From: a virus
Strand: one strand, 5' to 3'
DNA: 21,071 nucleotides
IMG/VR virus record: IMGVR_UViG_3300027965_000205
Coordinates: 1-21,071 of that record
The notes under the pieces were generated by a model. The model did no database searches, was not told where the DNA came from, and saw only the letters and a list, made by a program, of their open reading frames with translations. The translations under genes were made by a program, and so were the position numbers. Positions 1 through 8,143 of this stretch are shown here, in pieces. Numbering within the stretch: the first letter of the stretch is position 1; every line of letters starts with the position of its first letter.

Positions 1-443
1 TCACTCCACCGCGAGATTGTAGAAGGCGTGCTTGCCGATGGTGACGAGCGGGGTGCGGAAATGGCCCCAGCTGTAGGGCCAGGGGAGCGAGGCCAGCTTG
101 TAGCTGGTGGCGCCGAAGGTCGGATCGTCGAGATTGCCCGCGATCGCGTCTTCCGCAACCTTCCGCGCGAGGCGGAACTCGGCATCGGAGAGGTCGACCG
201 AAAGCAGCTTCGCACGATTCGGATCGCCGGGATTCCAGCAAGAAAATTGCGCGCGGGCGCGGCACACCGAGACGATGTCGTGCCCCCACCAGTGCCTTCC
301 GTCGATCTCCCGACTCTCACGCACGCGGTTCAGCACCACGCAGGCGACTGCGATCATGCCAGCTTCGCCTTCGCTGCGGCCTCGCCCCAAATCGTGCGCG
401 CGAGTATGTCGACAGCGTCCGCCGTCGGCTGAATGTCGGTCAT
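1..443 (-). pseudogene. SleB-type cell wall hydrolase, frameshifted
   Basis: A SleB/CwlJ-like (Hydrolase_2) peptidoglycan hydrolase, probably the phage endolysin, split over two frames. The first frame starts at ATG 443 behind a GGAG ribosome site and encodes a typical N-terminus with the motif ARTIWGEA. It then runs into a stop at 356-354. The rest of the domain (EGEAGMIAVACVVLNRV, then QFSCWNP) continues in the -1 frame to the stop at 3-1. Adding one base to the GCCGC on the minus strand (near 376-379) restores one 147-aa protein reading WGEARSEGEAGMIAV, the family consensus. The first glutamate of that motif, the expected catalytic residue, lies on the short peptide and is cut off from the rest. 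No slippery heptamer is visible. The cause is either a real deletion, and so a dead endolysin, or a base-call error. The family call is confident. Confidence 0.8.
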
Positions 444-577
444 GGAAAGACTCCGGTGGAGAGAAAAGACGGCGCGCTCAGGCGGCGCGATGCCGGTTCC
501 GTTTGCCGGGCGCCCGGATCCGTGGGGTTCGCCGACCCTCGCTTAAGCGTCCCGCCGGCTCGCGCCTGCGGCGCAGA
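444..577. other. intergenic gap before the wall hydrolase
   Basis: A 134-base untranslated gap with no minus-strand start codon and no credible small gene. It holds GC-rich self-complementary stretches, including the perfect palindrome CGGGCGCCCG, and CTTAAG at 542-547. Positions 547-565 share GCGTCC and GGCTCGCGC with a second gap at 5725-5747. A weak five-base stem followed by GTCTTTTC lies close to the hydrolase ribosome site. I cannot assign a function. Confidence 0.4.
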
Positions 578-1141
578 TCACGGTGCCGCGCTCGGCGCCG
601 AGTTCAGCAAGTCGGCCGGATTGCCCTTGTCGGCGTTCGGCACGCAGAGCGCGGACAGCGCCGGCACGAGGCCCGGCACCGTCTGCGCATTCCGCACCAC
701 CGCCGAAAAAGGCGTGCCGCAGGCGTCGGTCTTCCAGATGAGGATGTTGTTGTCCTCCGCCGACTGCGCTCCTTTGAGCGCGCTCGCCTCGAAGCCCGAG
801 ACGGTTGCCTGCTGCGATGCCGTGCAGCCTGTGAGGAACAGCAGCGCCGCAGCCGCTATGGCGGGCGGCGTGGTCCTCCCCGCCTTGACGAAATTGAGCG
901 CCACGGCGTCGATGATGGCGACGACGGCCGGCGGCAGGCGGTTGCGCAGATTGGCAAGGATGGAGGCGATGACGGGAACGGCCACTGCGCTCAGCGCCCA
1001 TTTCAGCATGGCGACGTCGCCGCACACGACATCGGCGATCGGCGGGATCTGCGAAAGCTCCGGCGGCGCGGCCCATGCCGGAGCGGAGACGCAAAGGATC
1101 AGACCGGCCAGCGAAAGCCGGCCGGCGTCAAAACGCTTCAT
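578..1141 (-). CDS. predicted envelope protein with internal lipobox (lysis region)
   Basis: A 187-aa protein with an N-terminal signal-like segment (residues 8-25, ending APAWAA) and a second hydrophobic stretch near 45-64. A third hydrophobic stretch (93-105) ends in the lipobox-like sequence LFLTGC with Cys106. After this comes a soluble tail with two further cysteines. ATG 1141 sits eight bases behind TAGGAG, and the gene starts ten bases after the holin-like gene and precedes the wall hydrolase. Its place between holin and endolysin suggests a role in envelope disruption, possibly outer-membrane spanin-like. That is inference: the internal lipobox is unusual and I do not recognise the family. 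It could also be a fusion of a membrane protein and a lipoprotein, since residues 1-88 and 89-187 look like separate units. Confidence 0.7.
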   Translation of the reverse strand: MKRFDAGRLSLAGLILCVSAPAWAAPPELSQIPPIADVVCGDVAMLKWALSAVAVPVIASILANLRNRLPPAVVAIIDAVALNFVKAGRTTPPAIAAAALLFLTGCTASQQATVSGFEASALKGAQSAEDNNILIWKTDACGTPFSAVVRNAQTVPGLVPALSALCVPNADKGNPADLLNSAPSAAP

Positions 1142-1151
1142 GACGAGGCTC

Positions 1152-1367
1152 CTATGGTTTGGAGGAATGCGTCGAGCGGCGCGTGCGGAAGAGCCGCATC
1201 ACGCCGGCGACGCCGACGATCGCACCGCAGAGCGCGGTGACGAAGGCAAGGATCGCATTGAGCTCGCCCAAGAGCTGCACCCACCAGGGCGCTGCGATCA
1301 GAACGCCGCCGACGACAGTCTCCGCGACGGCGCTCGCCTGGGCAGGCGCGAGGGACGGATCGCTCAT
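1152..1367 (-). CDS. small holin-like membrane protein
   Basis: A 71-aa protein with two predicted membrane segments (about residues 17-33 and 37-58), a short turn with a glutamate between them, and a basic C-terminus (MRLFRTRRS). This size and topology suit a class II holin or a holin-like accessory protein that permeabilises the inner membrane at lysis. ATG 1367 has a strong GGAGG site eight bases upstream. The gene lies directly before the envelope protein and wall hydrolase, which supports a lysis role. The family is not identified by sequence, and other small phage membrane proteins look alike. Confidence 0.7.
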   Translation of the reverse strand: MSDPSLAPAQASAVAETVVGGVLIAAPWWVQLLGELNAILAFVTALCGAIVGVAGVMRLFRTRRSTHSSKP

Positions 1368-1403
1368 GGAAGAGCCTCCGGGTGATAATGGTACTGGAAG
1401 TGC

Positions 1404-2003
1404 CTAGGCGCTGGCGGCCGGATAGCCGGCGGTCACGTCGATCGCCTGGATCGCCGCTATGCTCGTCGCGGCACGGATGCCGTCTTTGATCGACGCGCAG
1501 CGCAGGATGCACGCGCTCACATAGTTGGCGATCGTGACGGCAAAGGTCAGCATCTGCGCCGCCGTCATCGGCTGGTGATTGTTTTTGGCGTCGCGCCAGT
1601 AGAAGGCGCCCGGCCACGGGATCGTCGCCGGATTGGCGACCGAGGCGCTCGCCAGCGAGCCCATTGCAGCGATGTTCTGTTGGCTCGCCGGATCAATCTG
1701 ATACGGATTGGTCCGATAGGTGAATACGGACGGAACGAGGAATAGACCTTGGAAGTAATCGGCCGCCCGCTGCAGCGCCGCCGTCTGCGCGTCCTGCAGA
1801 GTTTGAATATAGGGGACCAACGCCGCGTCGGGAGTGCCGGGATTGGCGATCTGGTGCGTCAGAAAGCCGATCACGGTCCCGTCGGTGACCTGGAGATAGC
1901 TCTGGCCCGAAGGCGGTGCAGACAGATCGGTAAGCGCCATCGGCGTTTGCATGACGCTTTTGATCTGGCCTGTCGCCGTAACGTAGATCGCATAGACATT
2001 CAT
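1404..2003 (-). CDS. DUF4376-type tail-associated protein
   Basis: A 199-aa protein. The N-terminal half begins with a short beta-rich MNVYAIYVTATGQI stretch, as in phage tail accessory proteins. The C-terminal part carries a DUF4376-like helical pattern (FYWRDAKNNHQPMTAAQML, a helical stretch, then IKDGIRAATSIAAIQAID). DUF4376 proteins are commonly encoded just downstream of tail fibre or baseplate genes and are often called tail fibre assembly or tail-tip accessory proteins. The start overlaps the stop of the large tail protein by ATGA, so translation is probably coupled. The biochemical role is unknown. Confidence 0.7.
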   Translation of the reverse strand: MNVYAIYVTATGQIKSVMQTPMALTDLSAPPSGQSYLQVTDGTVIGFLTHQIANPGTPDAALVPYIQTLQDAQTAALQRAADYFQGLFLVPSVFTYRTNPYQIDPASQQNIAAMGSLASASVANPATIPWPGAFYWRDAKNNHQPMTAAQMLTFAVTIANYVSACILRCASIKDGIRAATSIAAIQAIDVTAGYPAASA

Positions 2004-5000
2004 CGCTGTAGCGCCGACACGTACATGACGGCTCCCGTCAGATTCGACAAAGTGTCACCGCATTCCCAATCGAGGTAGAAGTTATGAAGGCTCGCCGCGT
2101 AGGCGCTGATTGATGCCCATGTAATCGATACCGTTTGCGATGAATCCGCGACGAACAGGTTGCCGACGGTTTGCAGCACGCCGCCATCGTCGCGGATCCG
2201 TAGCGACCATCCAGCTCCTGATCGAAGATTTTGCGTGATGGTGGCTGCAATAACGACATTCGTGCCGATGTTTGGCGTGATCTGGATTTGCGCAATCTGC
2301 TGCCAGCTCGTCGGAGAGTTACCTGAATATGAGCTGGTGACGTGCGCCTGGCCCAGCATGGTCGCCGCGTTCGCCGCGAGCGTGTTGGTGTTGGCACCCA
2401 AGGGGACGGCAAGCAGGCCGCTTCCGGAGCCGGTCGCGTTGAAGTTGCTCACGACGCCGGACGTATTGACGGCCTTGACCCAGAAATAGAGTCCGGTGTT
2501 GTTGTTGGCGAGGATGTTGATCGCATCGCCGGTCATATTCCAGCGCCCGACTGCGCCGGGTTTGCCGGGCACGCCGTCGTAAAGCAGATTCGCCTGCGCC
2601 GAATCATTGGGGATTATGGCGAGCGCGGCCACACCCCAAATCTGCACACGATCGAAGTCGATATCGGTTGGATTGGTCCAACTGATATCGACGGAAAGGA
2701 TTCCCCCGCTGGCGGAAAGTCCGGTTGGCGCGCTTGGGGCAGCGGTCTGCGGATTGACCGTGAAGCCGCTCGGATACGCTGCCATCGAGTCGAGCCAGGT
2801 CGAATAGAATGTCTGCTGCGGCGTCACGTAGACCGTCCGCACGCGGACATCGTAGGCCTGGCCCGAGCTTCCGGCGTAAAGATTGGTCAGCGAGAAATCG
2901 ATCGTCCCCGTCTGCGCGCTATTGGGGCTGGCGCCCCATGCGTTCGCATGTCGCTGCCACTGCACCTCGTAGTAGCTGTACACAGCGCTCGCCGTTGCGG
3001 TCCAAGCTGCGATCAGGTAGGGCTGGATCGTGCCGTCCTGCTGCTTATTGATACCGGTCGAGAGGTTGAGCGAGGTCGGTGGTCCTACGGCCGGGGTCGT
3101 TCCGCTTCCGGCTGCGCTCCAGGTGCCGACCTGGGACGTCGACTGAACAGCGCGAACGAACACGTAGTAGGTCGTGTTCGCCTGAATGCCGTTGCTGATG
3201 GTGACGCTTGTCGCGAGCGGGTTGGAGGTCAGATTCGCCAAGATGGCGCCCGTGAGCGTATTCACCGTGTTGTAGGCGACTTCGTATCCAGCGAGGTAGG
3301 GATCGGCCGACGCGGTCCAGCTAACGGTCAGGAAGAACGCCCCGGTCGCGACGCTCGGCGCCGACATGGCGGCGGGCGCGCTTGGATATTGGGCCAGCAC
3401 GTTGGTGTCCGTCACCCAAGTCGAATATTGGGTCGTAAAGCTGCCGACGCCAACGCGCACCGAGCGGACCTGAAAATCGTAACGCGTGTTCGCCTGCAGT
3501 CCCGTCAGGAAATAAAGGTCGGCTTGCGCCGAGACCATGATCGACGTCCAGTTGGATACGCCGTGGGGCGTCCATTGTATCTCCTGGCTCGTGCAATTCA
3601 GGTCGGTCGTGGGCGTCCAGCTAATCTGCATACCCGGCTGCACGGTTCCGTCGATCTGCACGTCATAAGCCGCCGTGACGCTGAGGCCGGAGGGCGCGCC
3701 GACCGAGCCGCCGAATCCCGTCGCCCCGCCACCGCCACTGACGACCGGCGTGTACGAATAGGCGGTCGCAGAGGCCAGATCGGTCGGCGCGCCGCCCCAG
3801 AGATTGTAAGAGACGAATTTGAAGGACAGCGAGATGCCGCTGAGGCTCGCGGGCAGGTCCATGACGAAGACGCTCTTGCTCATCGCCAGGACCATGGAGC
3901 CCGTAGCGTGCGCCGAGATCGGCGTGGCGAGCTGTCCTCGCCTGAGATAGATCGAGCCGCCACCGGAATCGGAGAGTTTGTAGGTTCCGGTGCCGGTCAG
4001 GGTCTCGATGCCGTAGCCGATGAGCTCGCCGTTGCTGTAATCGCTGTTACAGATCCAGAGCGAGGTTTGATAATTGTCGGCCGTGCCGTGGCTGGCTGAG
4101 GCCAGCTGCGCGCCGTAGCTCCGGCTGATGTCGATCGTCAGCAGATCCGTGCTGTCGGGGTCGACGCCCGCGGGCAGCGCCGTGGTCGTGACGCCGACGG
4201 CGGCGCCTTTCACCGCGCGGCCGATGAGCTCGTAATTGTTGCCGCCGTCCGCCGACATGTAGATGTCGGCCGAGCCCCAATAGGGCGAGCTGCCCGAGAC
4301 GCCGATCATCAGCTGCGGCGTTCCGGCGATGAAGCTGACCGGCGGCTCGACGATAACCGGCGTGTTCACCACGCCGGGCGAAGCGTTCAGGTTGCCGACC
4401 GCTGAAGGCGCGCCCGACTGGAAGGCGTAGAGCGGCGCGCCGCCCGTCCCGCCCAGATATTCCTCGGCGGTGATCTTGAGATTGCCGTTGTCGTCTTCCT
4501 CGATCGAGAGAATGCGGACCCATTGCTGGACGAGCCCGAGATTGGCGTCGGTGATCTCGACGATATCCATCGGATCCAGCAGGCAGTATTTCCAGCCGAG
4601 GGTGAATGTGTACTGATTGCGCACGGCCTGACGCTGCAGCTGCAGCGTCGCCGACATCGTGGCGGCGGAAAGCGTGCAGAACTGGTGCGATTGCTTCGGC
4701 TGATCCGAACGCAGGCCGTAAGTCTCGATCGCGGCCTGATCCTTCGCTTCGACGATCTCCGCGGCATATTGGTTGGACCGGTTGAGCCATTCGAGCTTGA
4801 CGGAATTCATACGGTCCGATGGCCTGGCGCGCGACAGCTGCACCGGATCGCCTGAACCCATGTCGATATAATCGTCATCGGTCAGGCTGTAGAGCGCCGC
4901 GGTCGGTGCGGTATAGGTTGCGCCGTTGGCCGAAACATTCTGGTCGCCATAGGGGACGATGGTGAGCTGACCGCCCGACCAGACGAATTCCGCGTTGCAC

Positions 5001-5695
5001 TGCTGGACGATATCGTTGAGCGTGCTCGCCGCGTCCTGCTGCGTGTTCAGGAACAGCGAGATCACCATGCCGGTCGCCTGGCAGTATTGCGAGAAGACCG
5101 ACAGGCTGCCGAGGCGTGCGGATGGAAAGCCGACCCCGTAGGATGGGTTGGTCAGCATGTCGGTAACGACGAAAGCCGGGTCGGCATCGGGCGTGCCATA
5201 GATGCCATTCCCAACACCCTGGATCTCGAAGGCGAAGTTCTGCATCTGCGGCGATGACCCGAACAGGCCCGGCTGCCAATAGACATAGGCGGTGCCGCCG
5301 TAACCCAGATCCTGACCCGGATGCTTCGAGGTCAGATAGCCCCACGGCGCCTGGCCCGACGCCCCGCTTTCAAAGCCGATATTGTGCGCGGAGCAATAGG
5401 CCCAGCTATAAATCGTGCCATTCGCCCAGACATTAGCGACGCCCCCGACCGGCCCCTCGCACAGCGCGAAAGCGAAATAGGCGCTGTAGGTGTAGGCCTG
5501 CCCGCCGTTCTTCCCCTTGCTTGCGCTGCCTGCCGACGTCGCTTGGAAATCGCCATACCAGATGAGATTTCCGGAGCCGCGGATCGTCCCATAGGCGAGC
5601 GGAACGACATTACCGTAGCAGGAGCTATTGATCGGCACGCCGGACGCGACGGTCTTCGCCTGGGCGTTCGTGGTGCTGGAGCCGAAGAGACTCAT
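2000..5695 (-). CDS. central tail/baseplate protein (megatron-like) with fibronectin III domains
   Basis: A 1231-aa tail-tip protein. The N-terminal 420 or so residues resemble Phage-tail_3 and J-type central tail proteins (VPLAYGTIRGSGNLIWYGDF, then YTYSAYFAFALCEGPV), which cap the tail and open the channel. A linker region follows. About four fibronectin III-like domains lie near residues 665-765, 770-867, 870-980 and 988-1095, followed by a beta-rich C-terminal domain near 1110-1231 that may bind receptor. ATG 5695 is preferred over a TTG three bases upstream because AAGGAAG lies eight bases before it. Its place right after the NlpC/P60 peptidase corresponds to g15 of the Rhodobacter gene transfer agent. 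It is longer at the C-terminus in beta repeats than a minimal hub protein, which suits host-range variation. Confidence 0.88.
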   Translation of the reverse strand: MSLFGSSTTNAQAKTVASGVPINSSCYGNVVPLAYGTIRGSGNLIWYGDFQATSAGSASKGKNGGQAYTYSAYFAFALCEGPVGGVANVWANGTIYSWAYCSAHNIGFESGASGQAPWGYLTSKHPGQDLGYGGTAYVYWQPGLFGSSPQMQNFAFEIQGVGNGIYGTPDADPAFVVTDMLTNPSYGVGFPSARLGSLSVFSQYCQATGMVISLFLNTQQDAASTLNDIVQQCNAEFVWSGGQLTIVPYGDQNVSANGATYTAPTAALYSLTDDDYIDMGSGDPVQLSRARPSDRMNSVKLEWLNRSNQYAAEIVEAKDQAAIETYGLRSDQPKQSHQFCTLSAATMSATLQLQRQAVRNQYTFTLGWKYCLLDPMDIVEITDANLGLVQQWVRILSIEEDDNGNLKITAEEYLGGTGGAPLYAFQSGAPSAVGNLNASPGVVNTPVIVEPPVSFIAGTPQLMIGVSGSSPYWGSADIYMSADGGNNYELIGRAVKGAAVGVTTTALPAGVDPDSTDLLTIDISRSYGAQLASASHGTADNYQTSLWICNSDYSNGELIGYGIETLTGTGTYKLSDSGGGSIYLRRGQLATPISAHATGSMVLAMSKSVFVMDLPASLSGISLSFKFVSYNLWGGAPTDLASATAYSYTPVVSGGGGATGFGGSVGAPSGLSVTAAYDVQIDGTVQPGMQISWTPTTDLNCTSQEIQWTPHGVSNWTSIMVSAQADLYFLTGLQANTRYDFQVRSVRVGVGSFTTQYSTWVTDTNVLAQYPSAPAAMSAPSVATGAFFLTVSWTASADPYLAGYEVAYNTVNTLTGAILANLTSNPLATSVTISNGIQANTTYYVFVRAVQSTSQVGTWSAAGSGTTPAVGPPTSLNLSTGINKQQDGTIQPYLIAAWTATASAVYSYYEVQWQRHANAWGASPNSAQTGTIDFSLTNLYAGSSGQAYDVRVRTVYVTPQQTFYSTWLDSMAAYPSGFTVNPQTAAPSAPTGLSASGGILSVDISWTNPTDIDFDRVQIWGVAALAIIPNDSAQANLLYDGVPGKPGAVGRWNMTGDAINILANNNTGLYFWVKAVNTSGVVSNFNATGSGSGLLAVPLGANTNTLAANAATMLGQAHVTSSYSGNSPTSWQQIAQIQITPNIGTNVVIAATITQNLRSGAGWSLRIRDDGGVLQTVGNLFVADSSQTVSITWASISAYAASLHNFYLDWECGDTLSNLTGAVMYVSALQR

Positions 5696-5720
5696 CAAAT
5701 TCTTCCTTCAGTCGCCGGGC

Positions 5721-5755
5721 GCGGGCGTCCGCCCGCTTGGCTCGCGCTTAAGCGC
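5721..5755. repeat. paired palindromes in the peptidase/tail protein gap
   Basis: The 74-base gap between the peptidase stop and the tail protein start holds a perfect seven-base stem (5721-5727 with 5730-5736, effectively six pairs and a four-base loop). It also holds the perfect 12-base palindrome GCGCTTAAGCGC (5744-5755). There is no U-tract, so this is not a standard terminator. It may act in mRNA processing or be a remnant of a dispersed repeat related to 547-565. Confidence 0.5.
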
Positions 5756-5769
5756 AGTCCTTTCCCTCT

Positions 5770-6228
5770 TCACCCTGGCCGCGACTGCGGCCCCGGCGAT
5801 TGAGGGAACAACGAGAACAGCTTCCGCTCCCTGCCGCGCAGCTGAGCGCCGTCGACCTTGTCGAGGATCACGCCCGCGCGCTGCACGGCATGAATGATGA
5901 CGGGCCATTCCACGACGATGGCGCCATGGGCGAAAGCGCGACCGAAGCGATAGACGAGAAGATCGCCCGGCGCGCCAGGCTCTTGCGCGGGCCAGGTGCG
6001 CGTCTCGATCACCGCGAGCAGCCGCTCCGCATCGCGATGAAGCATCCAGCCCGGAGAATAGCGCTCGAACGCTATGGGTGAGACCAGGCCGGCCTCTTCA
6101 TAGGCAGCAGCCAGCAGCATCGCGCAATCGACGCCGACGCCCTTCACGCGCGCGGCGTGATGATAGGGAGTGCCGATCCAGGATCGCGCCGCGCGCACGA
6201 CGGCCATCCGTCCTTCGGCCTCGGTCAT
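5770..6228 (-). CDS. NlpC/P60 family tail peptidase
   Basis: A 152-aa NlpC/P60 cysteine peptidase of the phage tail type (TIGR02219-like, the counterpart of gene transfer agent g14). It would cleave peptidoglycan cross-links while the tail penetrates the wall. Visible catalytic residues are Cys35 in GVDCAMLL, His101 in FAHGAIV and His113 in IIHAV, in the usual order. ATG 6228 overlaps the stop of the 95-aa gene by ATGA and begins at MTEAEGRMAVV, the typical family N-terminus, so longer upstream reading is rejected. It sits between the hub module and the large central tail protein, as expected for a tail-tip lysin. Confidence 0.92.
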   Translation of the reverse strand: MTEAEGRMAVVRAARSWIGTPYHHAARVKGVGVDCAMLLAAAYEEAGLVSPIAFERYSPGWMLHRDAERLLAVIETRTWPAQEPGAPGDLLVYRFGRAFAHGAIVVEWPVIIHAVQRAGVILDKVDGAQLRGRERKLFSLFPQSPGPQSRPG

Positions 6229-6512
6229 CGAACGACGAACCCTACGCGGCGAATGACCAGCCGGCCATCCACGGTTTCGCCACGCTCCCATTCTCCGCGA
6301 CTGAAATGATGCGCCTTGAGGCAATCATTGATTGCGCGTCGATGCGCATGATGGAATCCCGCGGCCGTGGCGAGCCCCTTCAGGATTGCTCTGTCTTGGT
6401 CACCCACCAGACAGAGGGACATATCGAATGGCGCTCTCTCCTCGTGGCTTCCCTCGGAATAGAGGCGGATGATGCCGGTCGTGATCTCGAGATGCGCTTG
6501 AATGCGGTTCAT
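6225..6512 (-). CDS. small protein between hub and peptidase
   Basis: A 95-aa protein I do not recognise. It is coupled on both sides by ATGA overlaps with the DUF2163 hub gene and the NlpC/P60 gene, so it is almost certainly expressed. It begins MNRIQAHLEITTGIIRLY, has a beta-like N-terminal half, then a His-rich region (GFHHAHRRAINDCLKAHHF). No signal peptide or membrane segment is visible. The Rhodobacter gene transfer agent has no gene here, but other phages of this tail type often carry one. A tail-tip accessory or chaperone role is possible but unproven. Confidence 0.7.
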   Translation of the reverse strand: MNRIQAHLEITTGIIRLYSEGSHEERAPFDMSLCLVGDQDRAILKGLATAAGFHHAHRRAINDCLKAHHFSRGEWERGETVDGRLVIRRVGFVVR

Positions 6513-7369
6513 ACCGCCGTCTCCGGAACCGGCACGTACGGGAAGCCGCCGAAATGGGCGAGGTTGTTGAACTTGGTTTGGCAGGTCGATTGCTGCTTGT
6601 CGCAGCCCGGATAGACGATGCAGCTGTCGCCGGCTGCCGGAGGAACCGGGAACGGCACGACCGGCTTCAGCACGCCGCCGACGTCATGCTCCCGAATCGT
6701 GAAGGATTTGTTCGCGAGCGCGCCCGAGGTAAACGTCATGGTTCCGAGCGATGCCCATCCGACAGTCTGTGCCAGATTGGTGTTTGCGACAAAGTCGGTC
6801 GAACCTGCATTGATCATCGCGGCAACGCCGAAGGATGCTTTGCTTAGCGTGCAGCGACCGTCATAGAGCGTGAAGGCGCAGCCCGGCTGGAACAGGCGCC
6901 AGGGCATCTGCAGCGTCAGCAGCTCGAGATGCGTGTTGGCCTTGATGGTCGCCTGCGTCCGTCCCGCGTCGACCTCGGCGATACGGCCGGCAAAGATAGT
7001 CAGCAACCCCGCGGACGTGTCGCCGAAATTCGCCATAAAGGCTCGATCGAGCTGAATCTCCGCGCCGTCGAGCGCGCCGCCGCGCAGGGCCGACATCCAG
7101 GGCACGCCGTCGATCATGTCGTTCGGACCGGCGGTCAGCGTGATGTCGAGCTCATCGACCTGCACGCCGACCTGGAACTTGACCTTGGAGCGCTCGAAGA
7201 ACGGTCCCTTTGACGAGAAGACATGGCTGGTCGCCGCGTCGACGATATCCTGATCGGCCGTCGTGTAACGCGCGACCGTGCCGTCCACGAGCGTGAAGCT
7301 ATAGCAATCGGCCATAAAGAATTGCGGCCCTGCGAGGATGGCTCGCAGGGCCGGGGATGCAGGCTTCAT
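6509..7369 (-). CDS. DUF2163 / BR0599 tail hub protein with cysteine cluster
   Basis: A 286-aa protein with an N-terminal DUF2163 domain and a BR0599-type C-terminus, the family of the gene transfer agent hub protein (g13). Four cysteines are placed as in that family: Cys164 and Cys173 (QPGCAFTLYDGRC), Cys256 (YPGC) and Cys263 (STCQTKFNNLAHFGGFP). In the gene transfer agent these are reported to hold an iron-sulfur cluster. The reading frame is open for 34 more codons upstream, but that stretch translates an intergenic repeat. ATG 7369 (MKPASPALRAIL) has a purine-rich AGAAAGAGAA ribosome site and fits the family N-terminus. The gene follows the DUF2460 distal tail gene, the standard order. 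Confidence 0.92.
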   Translation of the reverse strand: MKPASPALRAILAGPQFFMADCYSFTLVDGTVARYTTADQDIVDAATSHVFSSKGPFFERSKVKFQVGVQVDELDITLTAGPNDMIDGVPWMSALRGGALDGAEIQLDRAFMANFGDTSAGLLTIFAGRIAEVDAGRTQATIKANTHLELLTLQMPWRLFQPGCAFTLYDGRCTLSKASFGVAAMINAGSTDFVANTNLAQTVGWASLGTMTFTSGALANKSFTIREHDVGGVLKPVVPFPVPPAAGDSCIVYPGCDKQQSTCQTKFNNLAHFGGFPYVPVPETAV

Positions 7370-7394
7370 GATACAGTTCTCTTTCTTCTCGATT

Positions 7395-7498
7395 GTCATT
7401 CCGGACGCGAAGCGATCCGCGATCCATTCGTCCATCCGCACCGGCGACGATGTGGATCCCGGATCGTGCAACCCGGTGGGGTGCTTGTCAGGGATGAC
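7395..7498. repeat. imperfect palindromic REP-like element
   Basis: The 152-base gap between the DUF2460 and DUF2163 genes contains an approximately 104-base imperfect inverted repeat. Outer arms are gtcattcc (7395-7402) and gggatgac (7491-7498). Inner arms are gatccgcgatcca (7414-7426) and tggatcccggatc (7453-7465), with one mismatch in 13. It resembles the dispersed intergenic repeats (CGTCATCCCGGA / GGATCCAG type) of alphaproteobacterial chromosomes. It is not a phage gene and has no U-tract. Confidence 0.65.
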
Positions 7499-7521
7499 GA
7501 GGAAGTGAATAGCGACGGGAG

Positions 7522-8142
7522 CTAGTTCTTCACGCTCTCGAATTCGAGCTTCTTCTGCTCCCAGAGCTTGTTCATGAACTTCGTGAAGTCATTGTCGTCG
7601 GCCGTGAAGCGGACCGGCCAGTAGTAATTGAAGGTCGCGGTCACCGAGGCGCCGTTCCCTGGCGCATTCCCGGGAGTGAAGGCGATTCCGTAAGGCCCAT
7701 AAGCGCCGAACAGCCAACCCCACTGGGACGTGAAGGCCTGGAGCACGCCGTTCACTTTGACGGTTGCGACAACATTCGTGTTGACGGCCAGGATCGGCTC
7801 GACGAAGCCGCCGAGGGTGCGCACGAGCGGAAAATTCAGATTGGAGCCATCGCCGACGCCGACCGGTTGGTCGGTCACGCCGTCATCGTCGACATCGTCA
7901 AAGAGGAACGAGTCATACGCACCCTGCCGCGCCAGAAAAAATCCGAGCAGCGTACGAAACTCGTTGTTGGAATCGTCGCGCAGGAAATTGAAGCTGAGAC
8001 TCCATTTCCAACGCGGATAGACTTGCAGCGCGGCACGATTCTCTTTGCCCGAAACGGATTCTTGCACGAGCGTCTTGAAGACGGGCGTGCGCGTGACCGG
8101 ATATTCGAGCCCGGCCAACGCGGGAAAAACCGCTGTACTCAT
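7522..8142 (-). CDS. DUF2460 distal tail protein
   Basis: A 206-aa protein of the DUF2460/TIGR02217 family, the counterpart of gene transfer agent g12. It forms the ring joining the tail tube to the hub. Family signs are MSTAVFPALAGLEYPVTRTP at the start, the YPRWKWSLSFNFLRDD segment, a central FFLARQGAYDSFLFDDVDD motif, and a C-terminal beta region ending KLEFESVKN. The start follows the tape-measure stop by a single base (TGA-C-ATG), so translation is probably coupled. The length is normal for the family. Confidence 0.92.
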   Translation of the reverse strand: MSTAVFPALAGLEYPVTRTPVFKTLVQESVSGKENRAALQVYPRWKWSLSFNFLRDDSNNEFRTLLGFFLARQGAYDSFLFDDVDDDGVTDQPVGVGDGSNLNFPLVRTLGGFVEPILAVNTNVVATVKVNGVLQAFTSQWGWLFGAYGPYGIAFTPGNAPGNGASVTATFNYYWPVRFTADDNDFTKFMNKLWEQKKLEFESVKN

Positions 8143-8143
8143 G

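Noticed and set aside
1-390. Wall hydrolase starting at TTG 390
   Set aside because: This start lacks a ribosome site and omits the catalytic glutamate; the true start is ATG 443 in the other frame.
2342-4099. A 585-codon plus-strand open frame
   Set aside because: It runs antisense to the large tail protein, has arginine-rich shadow composition and no family resemblance; high GC makes such frames common.
7370-7471. N-terminal extension of the DUF2163 protein
   Set aside because: The extra 34 residues translate the palindromic repeat, and a better start with a ribosome site lies at 7369.
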